A stretch of 64,000 nucleotides of DNA from Desulfovibrio desulfuricans (GTDB taxonomy: Bacteria; Desulfobacterota; Desulfovibrionia; Desulfovibrionales; Desulfovibrionaceae): positions 1,115,001-1,179,000 of the forward strand of contig NZ_CP036295.1 in NCBI RefSeq assembly GCF_004801255.1. The letters are read 5' to 3'. Under the pieces are notes generated by a model. That model made no database searches and was not told the DNA's origin. It saw only the letters and a list, made by a program, of their open reading frames with translations. This document shows, in pieces, positions 56,499 to 64,000 of the stretch (position 1 is its first letter; every line of letters starts with the position of its first letter). Position numbers and translations under genes: made by a program.

Positions 56499-57668
56499 CT
56501 ATGAATTGTTGTCCCGGTTTTTGGCGGGAGTTTTTTTGCTTTTGCCGCTGTCGGACTTTGAGGCGACCTTGTCGGAGTCGCTTTTTTCCTTCTTGGAAGG
56601 TTCGCTCTTGGCTGCGCTGGATTTTGAAGCGCCAGACTTGCTGTCGCTCTTGGTCGCCTCGGATTTGCGCCCTTCGCTCTTGTGCGTGTCCGACTTGGCG
56701 GATTCCTGTTTACGGTTTTCGCTCTTGTGCTCGGATTTTGCGGTTTCGGGCTTGGAAGAGCCCGACTTGGAAACGCCGGAGCTGCTCTTTTTGTCCGACT
56801 TGTCTTCCTTGACCGACGACTTATCTGACGATTTTTCAGACTTGCCCGCCGATTTTGCGGACGACTTGTCAGAAGATTTGCTTGCCTTTTCCACTTCGAT
56901 CTTGCGGCTTGCGCCGTTCTTTTTGTCCAGGCTGGCAACTTCCACAAATTTGTCGCGCGATTTTGAGGGGCTTTTGTCCTTGGAGCGATCTTTGTCTTTG
57001 TCCTTGCCCCGGCTTTTGCCTCGGTCATCGCTGGCTACCGCATTGTGCGAAGGTTTGTGGCTGCGATAGATATCGCGCACGGCTTTTTCTTCGGCGTAGT
57101 CGTTCAGGCGGCTTTCGGCCTCGGCGACGACATTTTCCGACCCGTCCATCTTGATGCGTCGTGCACCAAGAAACGTGCCTTTAAAATAGGGGTCGTCCAG
57201 AGAATTGACGCGTACGGTGGTTCGGCGGTGGGGGCTGTGGATGAACTTGCCGTCACCCACATATATGCCGGTGTGGTAGCCCCGGCGGGGGTGGCGAAAA
57301 GCTACGATATCGCCGACCTGCATGTCTTCAACGTTATTGACGCGCTTGCCGATAACCGATTGCTCGCGGGCCGTGCGGGGCAGATTTACGCCAACGCTTT
57401 TGTAGGCCCAGCAGACAAACCCAGAGCAGTCAAACCCGCCGGGAGACATACCCCCCGGCACATATGGGGTGCCGATTGCAGACCTGGCCTTGCGCAAAAG
57501 CTGCTGGCTGCCCTTCTGCTCGTTGTTGTCAAAAGCTGCCTCGTATGAGCGGCGAAATCGTTGTTCCGCCTGCGAACTGTAGTCATAACGCTGGTTGTTT
57601 TTTGCTGAGCAGCCAAAGGCCATGGCGCATGCCAGAGCCAGGACGCACAGTTTTAGACATTTACCCAT
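56499..57668 (-). CDS. NlpC/P60-family cell-wall hydrolase lipoprotein with Lys/Ser-rich tail
   Basis: The product is 389 residues from the ATG at 57668, preceded by GGAG. Signal peptide and lipobox-like AFGC at about residues 17-20 anchor it to a membrane. The NlpC/P60 domain spans about 55-175: catalytic Cys in GGFDCSGFVCW, His in YHTGIYVGDG, and HSPH. The remaining ~200 residues are almost only Lys, Ser, Asp, Glu and Ala in short repeats, resembling histone H1-like tails. The tail may bind cell-wall polymers. Confidence 0.85.
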   Translation of the reverse strand: MGKCLKLCVLALACAMAFGCSAKNNQRYDYSSQAEQRFRRSYEAAFDNNEQKGSQQLLRKARSAIGTPYVPGGMSPGGFDCSGFVCWAYKSVGVNLPRTAREQSVIGKRVNNVEDMQVGDIVAFRHPRRGYHTGIYVGDGKFIHSPHRRTTVRVNSLDDPYFKGTFLGARRIKMDGSENVVAEAESRLNDYAEEKAVRDIYRSHKPSHNAVASDDRGKSRGKDKDKDRSKDKSPSKSRDKFVEVASLDKKNGASRKIEVEKASKSSDKSSAKSAGKSEKSSDKSSVKEDKSDKKSSSGVSKSGSSKPETAKSEHKSENRKQESAKSDTHKSEGRKSEATKSDSKSGASKSSAAKSEPSKKEKSDSDKVASKSDSGKSKKTPAKNRDNNS

Positions 57669-57718
57669 CGGCGCTCCGTGTGGGTTGCGCCGCAGCACAA
57701 AAGACTACGGCGGGTCAC

Positions 57719-57745
57719 GCAAAAAAACGGGAGAAACCCCGCTTG
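57719..57745 (-). terminator. Possible terminator after the flagellar-type gene
   Basis: A short CGGG/CCCG stem is followed on the minus strand by seven T. The stem is only four base pairs, so the call is tentative. Confidence 0.35.
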
Positions 57746-57756
57746 TCTGTAGTTGG

Positions 57757-58158
57757 TCAGGCCTTGATGTCCAATAGTGTTCCCAGCATGGAATCACTGG
57801 CGCGTACAACCTGCGCGTTTGCCTCATAGGCGTGCTGGGCAGAGATCATCGTGGTGAATTCTCGGGAAAGATCCGTGCCGCTTGGGGCGGATGCTTCCAG
57901 AGGAAGGCCTGAAGTGACATCATAAACCGCTTTGGCGGCAGTCCAGTCAGGGTTTTGGGCGGCGGCTGATCCGGCGTCCTTCAGTACGGCGTCGAAACTG
58001 ACGCCCTGATTGTGCGAATTATTGGCGTAAACAGCGCGCTGCGGCTCAAAGCCAGCCGTATTCACGTTGGCTACATTGTGCGCCGTCACAGCCATGCCCC
58101 ATGAATAGGCGTTCATGGCTGATGCGCCAAGCTGCATGCTGCTGCTAGTACTCATCAT
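57757..58158 (-). CDS. Flagellar basal-body rod-type protein, orphan
   Basis: The product is 133 residues. It has both rod-protein ends: N-terminal MAVTAHNVANVNTAGFEPQ and C-terminal MISAQHAYEANAQVVRASD followed by MLGTLLDIKA. The family (FlgB/FlgC/FlgG) normally sits in flagellar operons, but no other flagellar gene is present here. AAGGTG lies close to two tandem ATGs. It may be a basal-body component encoded apart from its operon, or a paralogue. Confidence 0.82.
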   Translation of the reverse strand: MMSTSSSMQLGASAMNAYSWGMAVTAHNVANVNTAGFEPQRAVYANNSHNQGVSFDAVLKDAGSAAAQNPDWTAAKAVYDVTSGLPLEASAPSGTDLSREFTTMISAQHAYEANAQVVRASDSMLGTLLDIKA

Positions 58159-58310
58159 TCACACCTTACGGCATAACTAGCATAAGTATTACCCGAATGC
58201 AAAAAACTTTTTTTTGGCCCGGTTGTCGGGGAAATACAGCGCATTACAATAGTTGCCAAACATCATTTGTGTCGCGCCGCAGGTTTATCTGGCAGGTGGG
58301 GGGGGGCGGT

Positions 58311-59090
58311 TCAGCGCACGCTGAGGTCGCGCTCAATGCGGGCAAAGGCATTGTGGTTGTGGATGGATTCCATGCTCTCGACTTCAACGCTGAACCATTC
58401 AACCTGACCGTGCTCAGTCAGCCGCTGCGCCACATTGCGCACCACGTCTTCCACAAAGGTGGGGTGGGCAAAGGCGTTTTCGGTAACAAATTTTTCGTCT
58501 TCGCGTTTCAGCAGGGTGTACACGGCGGACGAACCGGATTGTTCGGCGATGTCGATGAAGTCCTCAAGCCACGAAAACGTGCGCATCCGCAGGCGCATGC
58601 GCACCATGGCCCGCTGGCTGTGCGCGCCCTCGCGGCTGATGGCCTTGGAACAGGGGCAGACGGTCATGACGGGCACGTCTGTTTCAAGTACAAACGACTG
58701 TCCCTTGTCGTCAAGCTCGCCGGTGAGGCGGCAGTCGTAGGCCACAGTGGCGGGGCTGGCCGAAGCCGGGGCTTTTTTGACGATAAAATAGGGAAAGCCA
58801 AACCGTGCATAGGCCCGGCGCGCGCCCAGCCGTTCCTTGATATTGACCAGCAGCCGCCGCACGGACTGATAGCTTATTTCATCATTCCACTGTTCGAGCG
58901 CTTCAACAAAGCGGCTCATGTGCGTGCCCTTGAAGGAAGACGGCAAATCTACCCCCAGGTCTACGGTAGCCACGGTCTGTTGCGTGCCCTGGCTGCGATC
59001 GCGCACCAGCAGGGGCAGCTTCAGATCGCGAACGCCCACGCGATCAATGTTCAGTGCAACCTGCGGGGCGTGGCTCTGTACGTCTTCCAT
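58311..59090 (-). CDS. folE2: GTP cyclohydrolase IB (FolE2/MptA family)
   Basis: The product is 259 residues from the ATG at 59090. It converts GTP to dihydroneopterin triphosphate for folate or queuosine-type pathways. The family signature [19 protein letters not shown] carries the metal-binding Cys. It fits the COG1469 family in length. The start shares a base with the nikR stop (TAATG). An ATG 60 bases upstream lies inside nikR. With gluQRS nearby, a queuosine link is possible but not proven. Confidence 0.93.
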   Translation of the reverse strand: MEDVQSHAPQVALNIDRVGVRDLKLPLLVRDRSQGTQQTVATVDLGVDLPSSFKGTHMSRFVEALEQWNDEISYQSVRRLLVNIKERLGARRAYARFGFPYFIVKKAPASASPATVAYDCRLTGELDDKGQSFVLETDVPVMTVCPCSKAISREGAHSQRAMVRMRLRMRTFSWLEDFIDIAEQSGSSAVYTLLKREDEKFVTENAFAHPTFVEDVVRNVAQRLTEHGQVEWFSVEVESMESIHNHNAFARIERDLSVR

Positions 59091-59506
59091 TATGCCAGAT
59101 CCTGTCCTGTGGTGGTGGCGGTGAATGTGCCGTGCTTTACGCCCCGGCACGAGATCAGTTTGTTGGCCAGCGCGCGCAAGCGCACGGGTTCGCCCTTGAG
59201 CACCAGCACTTCCAGGCAGTTGTAGTGGTCAAGGTGTACGTGCAGCGTGGTGATGATAAGGTCGTGGTCGTCGTGCTGAATGTTCATGAGGCGGCGGGCC
59301 AGATCATTTTTGTGATGGTCGTAAACCAGCGTGAGCGTGCCCGCTCCGGAGGGATCGTTGCTCCAGCGTTCTTCGACCAGCGCCTTGCGGATAAGGTCGC
59401 GTATGGCTTCCGAGCGGTTGGGGTAACTTTTGCGTTTGCACAGTTCGTCAAACGGCTCCAGCAGGTCTTCGTCCAGTGAAACGCCAAAGCGTGCCAGATT
59501 TCCCAT
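59090..59506 (-). CDS. nikR: Nickel-responsive regulator NikR
   Basis: The product is 138 residues. The N-terminal ribbon-helix-helix ([18 protein letters not shown]) binds DNA. The C-terminal ACT-like domain has all four nickel ligands: His78, His89, His91 and Cys97. It represses nickel uptake genes when nickel is plentiful. No nik transporter lies in the window, but a [NiFe] hydrogenase does. It is translationally coupled to folE2. Confidence 0.95.
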   Translation of the reverse strand: MGNLARFGVSLDEDLLEPFDELCKRKSYPNRSEAIRDLIRKALVEERWSNDPSGAGTLTLVYDHHKNDLARRLMNIQHDDHDLIITTLHVHLDHYNCLEVLVLKGEPVRLRALANKLISCRGVKHGTFTATTTGQDLA

Positions 59507-59561
59507 GGTAGTATCCGTTTTGCGCAGGGGGCGCAGTGCTGTAGTTGTAGAATGCCGCCAA

Positions 59562-60272
59562 TCAGGCCCGGCGGCAGATTTCCCAGACGTGTACGGTAAC
59601 CGGCACTGGCTGGGCGTACAGCGGCTCAACCGTTTCGCGGTACACCCGGCGGCCTTGCCAGCCGCCGCTTTGCAACGCATGCAAAAAAGCATCGTACACG
59701 GTGCGTCCCGGCTCCGCTACCCATGCCGCGCCGTCCGGGGCGAGAGCATGGTCAAGAAAGCGTAGTACAGGGGCCACAAAGCGCTTTTCATACATGATGT
59801 CGCCGCCCCAGATGCGCTGCATGCTCCGCGCACGCACGGCAGGCCGCCGCCAGTCCATGACTGTCCAGAGCGGCTGGGGCACCCCGTTGAGGGCTGCGTT
59901 ACGGGCCGCAAAGCGCAATGCGTCTTCCTCATAATCCATGGCCGTCATGTTTGCGCCGAGCCACTGGCCCACCATGGCGGTAAGCCCCAGGCCGCAGCCC
60001 ATATCAAGACAGGGCCGCCCGGCAATGGCGCTCTGTTGCTGCGCCAGCCAGCCAGCCAGCGCTATGCTTGAGGGCCACAGCTCCGTCCAGTAGGGCAGGC
60101 GTTCGTCTTCAAAATCGTCGGGCTCGGCTGTCATGGCGTCCCATAGCTGCTCAAGGTCGGCTGCTCTGGTCAGCCGCCACAGCCGCCCGGCAGCGCGCAC
60201 TGATATGTGCGGCGTATATTCGGTCAGGCCGTGCGTTTCAGACGGGGAAAACTCGTAAGTCGGTTCGGTCAT
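59562..60272 (-). CDS. Class I SAM-dependent methyltransferase
   Basis: The product is 236 residues from the ATG at 60272 (no clear ribosome site; six residues upstream is an alternative). Motif [15 protein letters not shown] near residue 90 and the AMDYEEDAL motif II fit the Rossmann-fold class I group. The [21 protein letters not shown] segment resembles the METTL21/ETFB-lysine-methyltransferase-like branch. A protein-lysine target is a guess; the substrate is unknown. Confidence 0.8.
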   Translation of the reverse strand: MTEPTYEFSPSETHGLTEYTPHISVRAAGRLWRLTRAADLEQLWDAMTAEPDDFEDERLPYWTELWPSSIALAGWLAQQQSAIAGRPCLDMGCGLGLTAMVGQWLGANMTAMDYEEDALRFAARNAALNGVPQPLWTVMDWRRPAVRARSMQRIWGGDIMYEKRFVAPVLRFLDHALAPDGAAWVAEPGRTVYDAFLHALQSGGWQGRRVYRETVEPLYAQPVPVTVHVWEICRRA

Positions 60273-60504
60273 TCGGTACGTATAGCGCAACGGGGTTTAG
60301 CTGTACAGACGCGGCAAAGGCCGCGCAGCCTGGGCAGCGGGCGCGTAAACCGTGGGGCATACCCCGCGCGGCGGCAAAACCGGGATTTTTTGAAAGGTAA
60401 GGGGTTGAGAAGCGTTTATTGCAGGTATATGAATACAGGTCTTACAAAAATGCGTTTTTAGACCGCAAGGGCGGCCATGCGCGAAGCCCCGCAAGGACAT
60501 TCTC

Positions 60505-62040
60505 ATGGACAAGCACAGCGAATATCTGAATCGTATCCTCTTGAGCCGCGTGTACGACGTGGCGGTAGAAACCCCCCTGGACGAAGCGGTCAGTCTTTCG
60601 CGCCGCACGGGCAACAACATCCTGCTCAAGCGCGAAGATCTGCAGCCTGTTTTTTCTTTTAAAATTCGCGGTGCTTACAACAAGATGGCGCACCTGTCCA
60701 AGGAAGAACTGCGCCGTGGCGTCATTACCGCCTCGGCCGGCAACCACGCTCAGGGCGTAGCCCTTGGCGCGCGCAGGCTGGGGTGCGAGGCCACCATCGT
60801 CATGCCCGTGACCACGCCCGCCATCAAGGTGGATGCGGTGAAGCGCCTCGGCGGTCAGGTGGTGCTTTCGGGCGAATCTTTTAGCGACGCCTGGCAGCAC
60901 ACCATTGATCTTATTCAGGAAACAGGCTGCGTGTACATCCCCCCCTTTGACGACCCCGATGTCATCGCCGGGCAGGGAACCATAGCCATGGAAATTTTGC
61001 GCCAGCATCCCGGCGACATCCATGCCGTATTTGTGCCCATTGGCGGCGGCGGCATGGCAGCGGGCATTGCCGCGTATATCAAAAACCTGCGGCCAGAGAT
61101 ACGTGTAATCGGCGTGGAGCCGGTGGATTCCGACGCCATGCGGCGGTCGGTCATGGCTGGCCACCGGGTGGAAATGCACGACGTGGGCCTGTTTGCCGAC
61201 GGCGTGGCCGTCAAGCTGGTGGGAGAGGAAACTTTTGCCCTGTGCCGCGACCTGCTCGACGACATCATCACCGTTGAGACCGACGCCATCTGCGGAGCCA
61301 TCAAGGATATTTTTGAAGACACCCGCGTGGTGGCCGAGCCTGCCGGTGCGCTTTCGCTGGCGGGGCTCAGGGCCTACGCCAAGGCTGGCGGTCTGCAGGA
61401 CGCCACGCTTGTGGCCGTGGTCAGCGGCGCAAACATGAATTTTGACCGCCTGAGCCACGTGGTGGACCGTGCAGAAATCGGCGCGCAGCGCGAGGCTCTG
61501 CTGGCTGTGACCATTCCCGAAGCAGTGGGCAGTTTCCGGCAGCTGTGCGCCTCGTTTGGCAGCCGCAACATCACCGAGCTGTGCACGCGTTTTTCCGACC
61601 CGGTCAAGGCCAGGGTTCTGGTGGGCATCAAGATCAATGGCCGCGCCGATGTGGCGCAGGTGCTCGGCGAGCTGCGCAACAAGGGTTTTGAAGCCATTGA
61701 CCTTACGGACAACGAGCTGGCCAAGGTACATGTGCGGCATCTGGTGGGCGGCAACGCGCCTCAGGTTTCGCACGAGCGGCTGCTGCGTTTTACCTTTCCC
61801 GAGCGGCCTGGCGCCCTGCTGGACTTTATGGATGCCATGCGGGTGGATTTCAGCATCACGCTGTTCCAGTACCGTTACCATGGTGCGGATTTTGGCCGCG
61901 TGCTGGTGGGGTTTGAAGCGCCGGAGGAAAAAAAGGACGCTTTTGAGGACTTTCTCAAGCGCGTCGAGGCCATGGGCTACCCGCATGTGGAAGAATCCAA
62001 CAACGACGCCTACAAGATGTTTCTTGGCTGGCACGAATAG
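60505..62040 (+). CDS. ilvA: Threonine ammonia-lyase, biosynthetic
   Basis: The product is 511 residues with AAGGA before the ATG. It converts threonine to 2-oxobutyrate in isoleucine synthesis. The PLP lysine is Lys53 in FSFKIRGAYNK, with SAGNHAQGVA and PIGGGGMAAG following. The two C-terminal ACT-like regulatory domains (from about residue 335) are present, so feedback control by isoleucine is expected. It ends before a bidirectional terminator. Confidence 0.96.
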   Translation: MDKHSEYLNRILLSRVYDVAVETPLDEAVSLSRRTGNNILLKREDLQPVFSFKIRGAYNKMAHLSKEELRRGVITASAGNHAQGVALGARRLGCEATIVMPVTTPAIKVDAVKRLGGQVVLSGESFSDAWQHTIDLIQETGCVYIPPFDDPDVIAGQGTIAMEILRQHPGDIHAVFVPIGGGGMAAGIAAYIKNLRPEIRVIGVEPVDSDAMRRSVMAGHRVEMHDVGLFADGVAVKLVGEETFALCRDLLDDIITVETDAICGAIKDIFEDTRVVAEPAGALSLAGLRAYAKAGGLQDATLVAVVSGANMNFDRLSHVVDRAEIGAQREALLAVTIPEAVGSFRQLCASFGSRNITELCTRFSDPVKARVLVGIKINGRADVAQVLGELRNKGFEAIDLTDNELAKVHVRHLVGGNAPQVSHERLLRFTFPERPGALLDFMDAMRVDFSITLFQYRYHGADFGRVLVGFEAPEEKKDAFEDFLKRVEAMGYPHVEESNNDAYKMFLGWHE

Positions 62041-62092
62041 GCTTTTGCCGGTTATGGGGCCGCGCCTGCTGGGCGCGTGGCCCTTGGCGCAT

Positions 62093-62129
62093 AAAAAAAC
62101 GGCTGTCCTTGCGGGGCAGCCGTTTTTTT
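62093..62129. terminator. Bidirectional terminator between ilvA and the secreted protein gene
   Basis: AAAAAAACGGCTG and CAGCCGTTTTTTT pair around TCCTTGCGGGG. The A and T tracts let it serve both converging genes. Confidence 0.9.
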
Positions 62130-62165
62130 ATGCAGCCGTGTGTCGGCTGCATCAGAATTTTGGGG

Positions 62166-62666
62166 TTACTGGCTCAGCAGTTTGCTCGCTTCGGGCGTCA
62201 GGCCCTTGAGGCTGGCAAAAACAGCTTCGGCGCCGCGCTGCTGGGGATCCTGCACAATGGCGATAAAAACCTTGTCGGACGTGGTGTTGACCTTGGTCAC
62301 GCCAGGTGCGGGAAAGGTCTGGCTGCGCGGCTCGCCGTTAAACGTCCAGAAGGGCCCCTGCGGGCGCGGAGTGGAGGCGTTTGCCTGCAGCGGAGCCAGC
62401 TTGTTGGCCAGAGCGGCGCTGTCGTCCTTTTGCTCGTTGGGCAGCACAAAGATGCTGATGAGGGCGTCGTAGCCGTCGTGCTTTTCGTTTGAAAGCCCGA
62501 GTATCAGCATGCATTCGTCAGGGTTGCCGGATTTGAAGCCCATATTTTCCTCGCCGTCCCAGCCTTGGGGCAGGTCAGCGCTGAAAAGCGTAAATGAGCG
62601 CGGCTCGGCCTGAGCTGTAACGGCCAGGCAAAGAATAAAGAGGGTTAGTAACGTCAAACGCCGCAT
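62166..62666 (-). CDS. Secreted hypothetical protein
   Basis: The product is 166 residues with GGAGG at good spacing before the ATG. A signal peptide ends TAQA at residue 20, so the mature protein is periplasmic or secreted. The mature part has one Cys (DECMLILGL) and mixed alpha/beta character (SFTLFSADLPQGWDGEE, then KVFIAIVQDPQ). I do not recognise a family. Confidence 0.8.
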   Translation of the reverse strand: MRRLTLLTLFILCLAVTAQAEPRSFTLFSADLPQGWDGEENMGFKSGNPDECMLILGLSNEKHDGYDALISIFVLPNEQKDDSAALANKLAPLQANASTPRPQGPFWTFNGEPRSQTFPAPGVTKVNTTSDKVFIAIVQDPQQRGAEAVFASLKGLTPEASKLLSQ

Positions 62667-62742
62667 AGGTTCCTCCTGGTTGCGGAAAAAGCGCGTCCGC
62701 TTGTTCTGTCTTTATACGCTCTGCCTGCTGGGGGGGCAAGCG

Positions 62743-63693
62743 TCAGCGCCATAGCGCCGCAAGGTAAGGGAAACTGGCGCCCAACACCAGCAGCAGGACG
62801 CCGAGCACGTTGAGCCAGTATAGTTTGCGCGGGGCGCGCAGGGTAAACAGCACAACCCAGCAAGCGATGGCCAGCGTCATGGGTACAAGGCCCATGGCCT
62901 GGTCGGCCGTGCCTTGCGGCAACGGCCCCTGACGTAAGGAAAACCCGATTATCAGGCCCCAGCGGTCAATGCAGCGGGGGATAAGCCCCACCATGGCCCA
63001 TAGAGAGCACCAGCGGGCGGCGCGTTGCTCGTCGGCTTGCGTAAACCCGGCCTTGGCGGCTGCGCGTTTTTTGCAGACAAGCGCCATCAGCGCAAGACTG
63101 CCTGCCGGGGCAAGCGCGGTAAAGTATTCGTGCAGCGTGCCCGAAAGCACGGCAAGGGCCACATCCGTCAGGTTCAGGCCCTGCGGCATGCCCGAAAAAG
63201 GCCAGTTGGGCAAAGTCTGAGCGGCAAAAAAGCATAGCGCCGCCGCCAGCGCCAGACCCACGCGCGTGCCTATCTGCCCCGGCTGCCAGCACTCTTGCGT
63301 GGCCGGAGGCCGCATGCCTGCCGCTGCTTTGTCAACGGCAAGGTAGAGCAGCAGGCAGGCTATGCCCGCAAGCCAAGCGCCAACGCTTGCGGTGTAGGGC
63401 AACATGGCGGGCATCCATGGGGATACGCCGTCAAACATATGTTCCGCGCCGCGCAGGCTGAGCAGCAAGGCAAGCACCTCGCCCGCCGCCAGCAGGGGAC
63501 CAAGAACAGCCAGGGCGGCGGCAAAGCCCGCAAGGGCGCGTGCGCCATAGGCGCTGAGGCCAGCGTGCCCGCGCCTGCCCGAGGCCAGTGTCAGGGCGAT
63601 GATGACGGGCATGGCCGAGGCGGCCATGGCGCCCAGATGCAGAATGGCGGCAATCCATTGCCAGCAAAAAAGCCATGAGGGAATAGTTTGCAT
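62743..63693 (-). CDS. Polytopic membrane protein of unknown function
   Basis: The product is 316 residues from the ATG at 63693. Eight or nine hydrophobic helices cover most of it, with a Cys/Trp-containing first helix (WLFCWQWIAAILHLGAM). The pattern of short loops and conserved-looking His/Trp could suit a heme or quinone-linked membrane protein, but I cannot name a family. It lies 76 bases before the secreted protein gene on the same strand. Confidence 0.7.
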   Translation of the reverse strand: MQTIPSWLFCWQWIAAILHLGAMAASAMPVIIALTLASGRRGHAGLSAYGARALAGFAAALAVLGPLLAAGEVLALLLSLRGAEHMFDGVSPWMPAMLPYTASVGAWLAGIACLLLYLAVDKAAAGMRPPATQECWQPGQIGTRVGLALAAALCFFAAQTLPNWPFSGMPQGLNLTDVALAVLSGTLHEYFTALAPAGSLALMALVCKKRAAAKAGFTQADEQRAARWCSLWAMVGLIPRCIDRWGLIIGFSLRQGPLPQGTADQAMGLVPMTLAIACWVVLFTLRAPRKLYWLNVLGVLLLVLGASFPYLAALWR

Positions 63694-63830
63694 GACCAGT
63701 CTTGTATCCTGAGGCAGCCCCGGTCGCAAGCGAAAGACCTCGCTTGCCCCTGTGCCTCGCTTGCCATATAGTTCTGACCGTTCTGCAGGCATTGCCGACG
63801 GCAGTTTTGCGCTGTTACATGAGGGATTTT

Positions 63831-64000
63831 ATGTCGTTTTATGCTGTTTTGCTGCTGGCCGTGGCCCTTTCCATGGATGCCTTTGCCGTGGCCCTGGCTT
63901 CTGGCTGTGCGTTGCGCGCCCCCAAGGCGCGTCACTATTTCAGACTCTCCGCCGCATTTGGTTTTTTTCAGTTCGCCATGCCTGTTGTCGGCTGGTATCT
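63831..64000 (+). CDS. mntP: Manganese efflux pump MntP (N-terminal part)
   Basis: The first 56 residues are in the window; the gene runs off the right edge. They match MntP/Yeb[21 protein letters not shown], with the conserved acidic membrane motif SMDAFAVAL and [19 protein letters not shown] lies about eight bases upstream. No yybP-ykoY-type manganese riboswitch is visible in the 137 bases between it and the divergent gene. Confidence 0.88.
   Translation, partial: MSFYAVLLLAVALSMDAFAVALASGCALRAPKARHYFRLSAAFGFFQFAMPVVGWY

Noticed and set aside
63694-63830. Manganese (yybP-ykoY) riboswitch before mntP
   Set aside because: The conserved loop sequences are not visible in the 137 bases available.

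Overview
The window reads as chromosomal DNA of a Desulfovibrio-type sulfate-reducing deltaproteobacterium. The grounds are a periplasmic [NiFe] hydrogenase with all D. gigas-type cluster ligands, a YeiH-type putative sulfate exporter, selenium-metabolism genes beside a UGA-containing HesB-like gene, high GC content and Desulfovibrio-like gene order. The species is an inference. The window holds no plasmid or phage module. The only mobile DNA I can support is a tandem pair of ISL3-family insertion sequences.

Layout. 0.3-8.8 kb: rpoB-rpoC on the minus strand, with their own upstream terminator and no ribosomal protein genes in front. 9.4-13.4 kb: a partner-switching signalling operon (STAS protein, membrane SpoIIE phosphatase fused to an anti-sigma-type ATPase, and a diadenylate-cyclase-like protein with an altered active site). 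13.6-19.5 kb: a MerR regulator divergent from an RND efflux adaptor and pump, then a GNAT acetyltransferase. 19.6-24.3 kb: diaminopropionate ammonia-lyase, tRNA-Gln and tRNA-Glu, a putative sulfate exporter with a 54-residue membrane protein, and a DUF523 pair. 24.4-27.8 kb: hydrogenase protease, large subunit and small subunit. 28.2-30.0 kb: a MetY-type enzyme followed by a striking 146-bp tandem hairpin repeat. 30.2-35.1 kb: D-Ala-D-Ala carboxypeptidase, AI-2E permease, greA with a leader terminator, and an MprF-like flippase without its synthase domain.

35.2-39.9 kb is the selenium neighbourhood: yedE, tusA/yedF-like, a DUF3343 protein, a ribokinase-fold YjeF-C-like protein, pyrR, and two tandem HesB/IscA-like genes. 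The first HesB gene has an in-frame TGA exactly where its neighbour has the conserved cysteine, so it is very probably a selenoprotein that ordinary gene calling splits. 40.1-51.3 kb is a conserved housekeeping string (mfd, two SurA-type chaperone genes, rodZ, recO, glyQ, glyS, rpsT).

51.5-54.5 kb: tRNA-Arg and tRNA-Thr face each other with near-identical terminators and enclose the two IS copies, the second frameshifted and end-truncated. 54.6-64 kb: an unknown protein, gluQRS, a rhodanese, an NlpC/P60 lipoprotein with a long Lys/Ser tail, an orphan rod-type flagellar protein, nikR-folE2, a methyltransferase, ilvA, two unknown envelope proteins, and the start of mntP.

The metal and chalcogen theme is coherent: NikR is expected to sense the nickel needed by the hydrogenase, HynD matures the hydrogenase large subunit, and the selenium transporter/carrier genes lie about 1 kb from a predicted selenocysteine protein.
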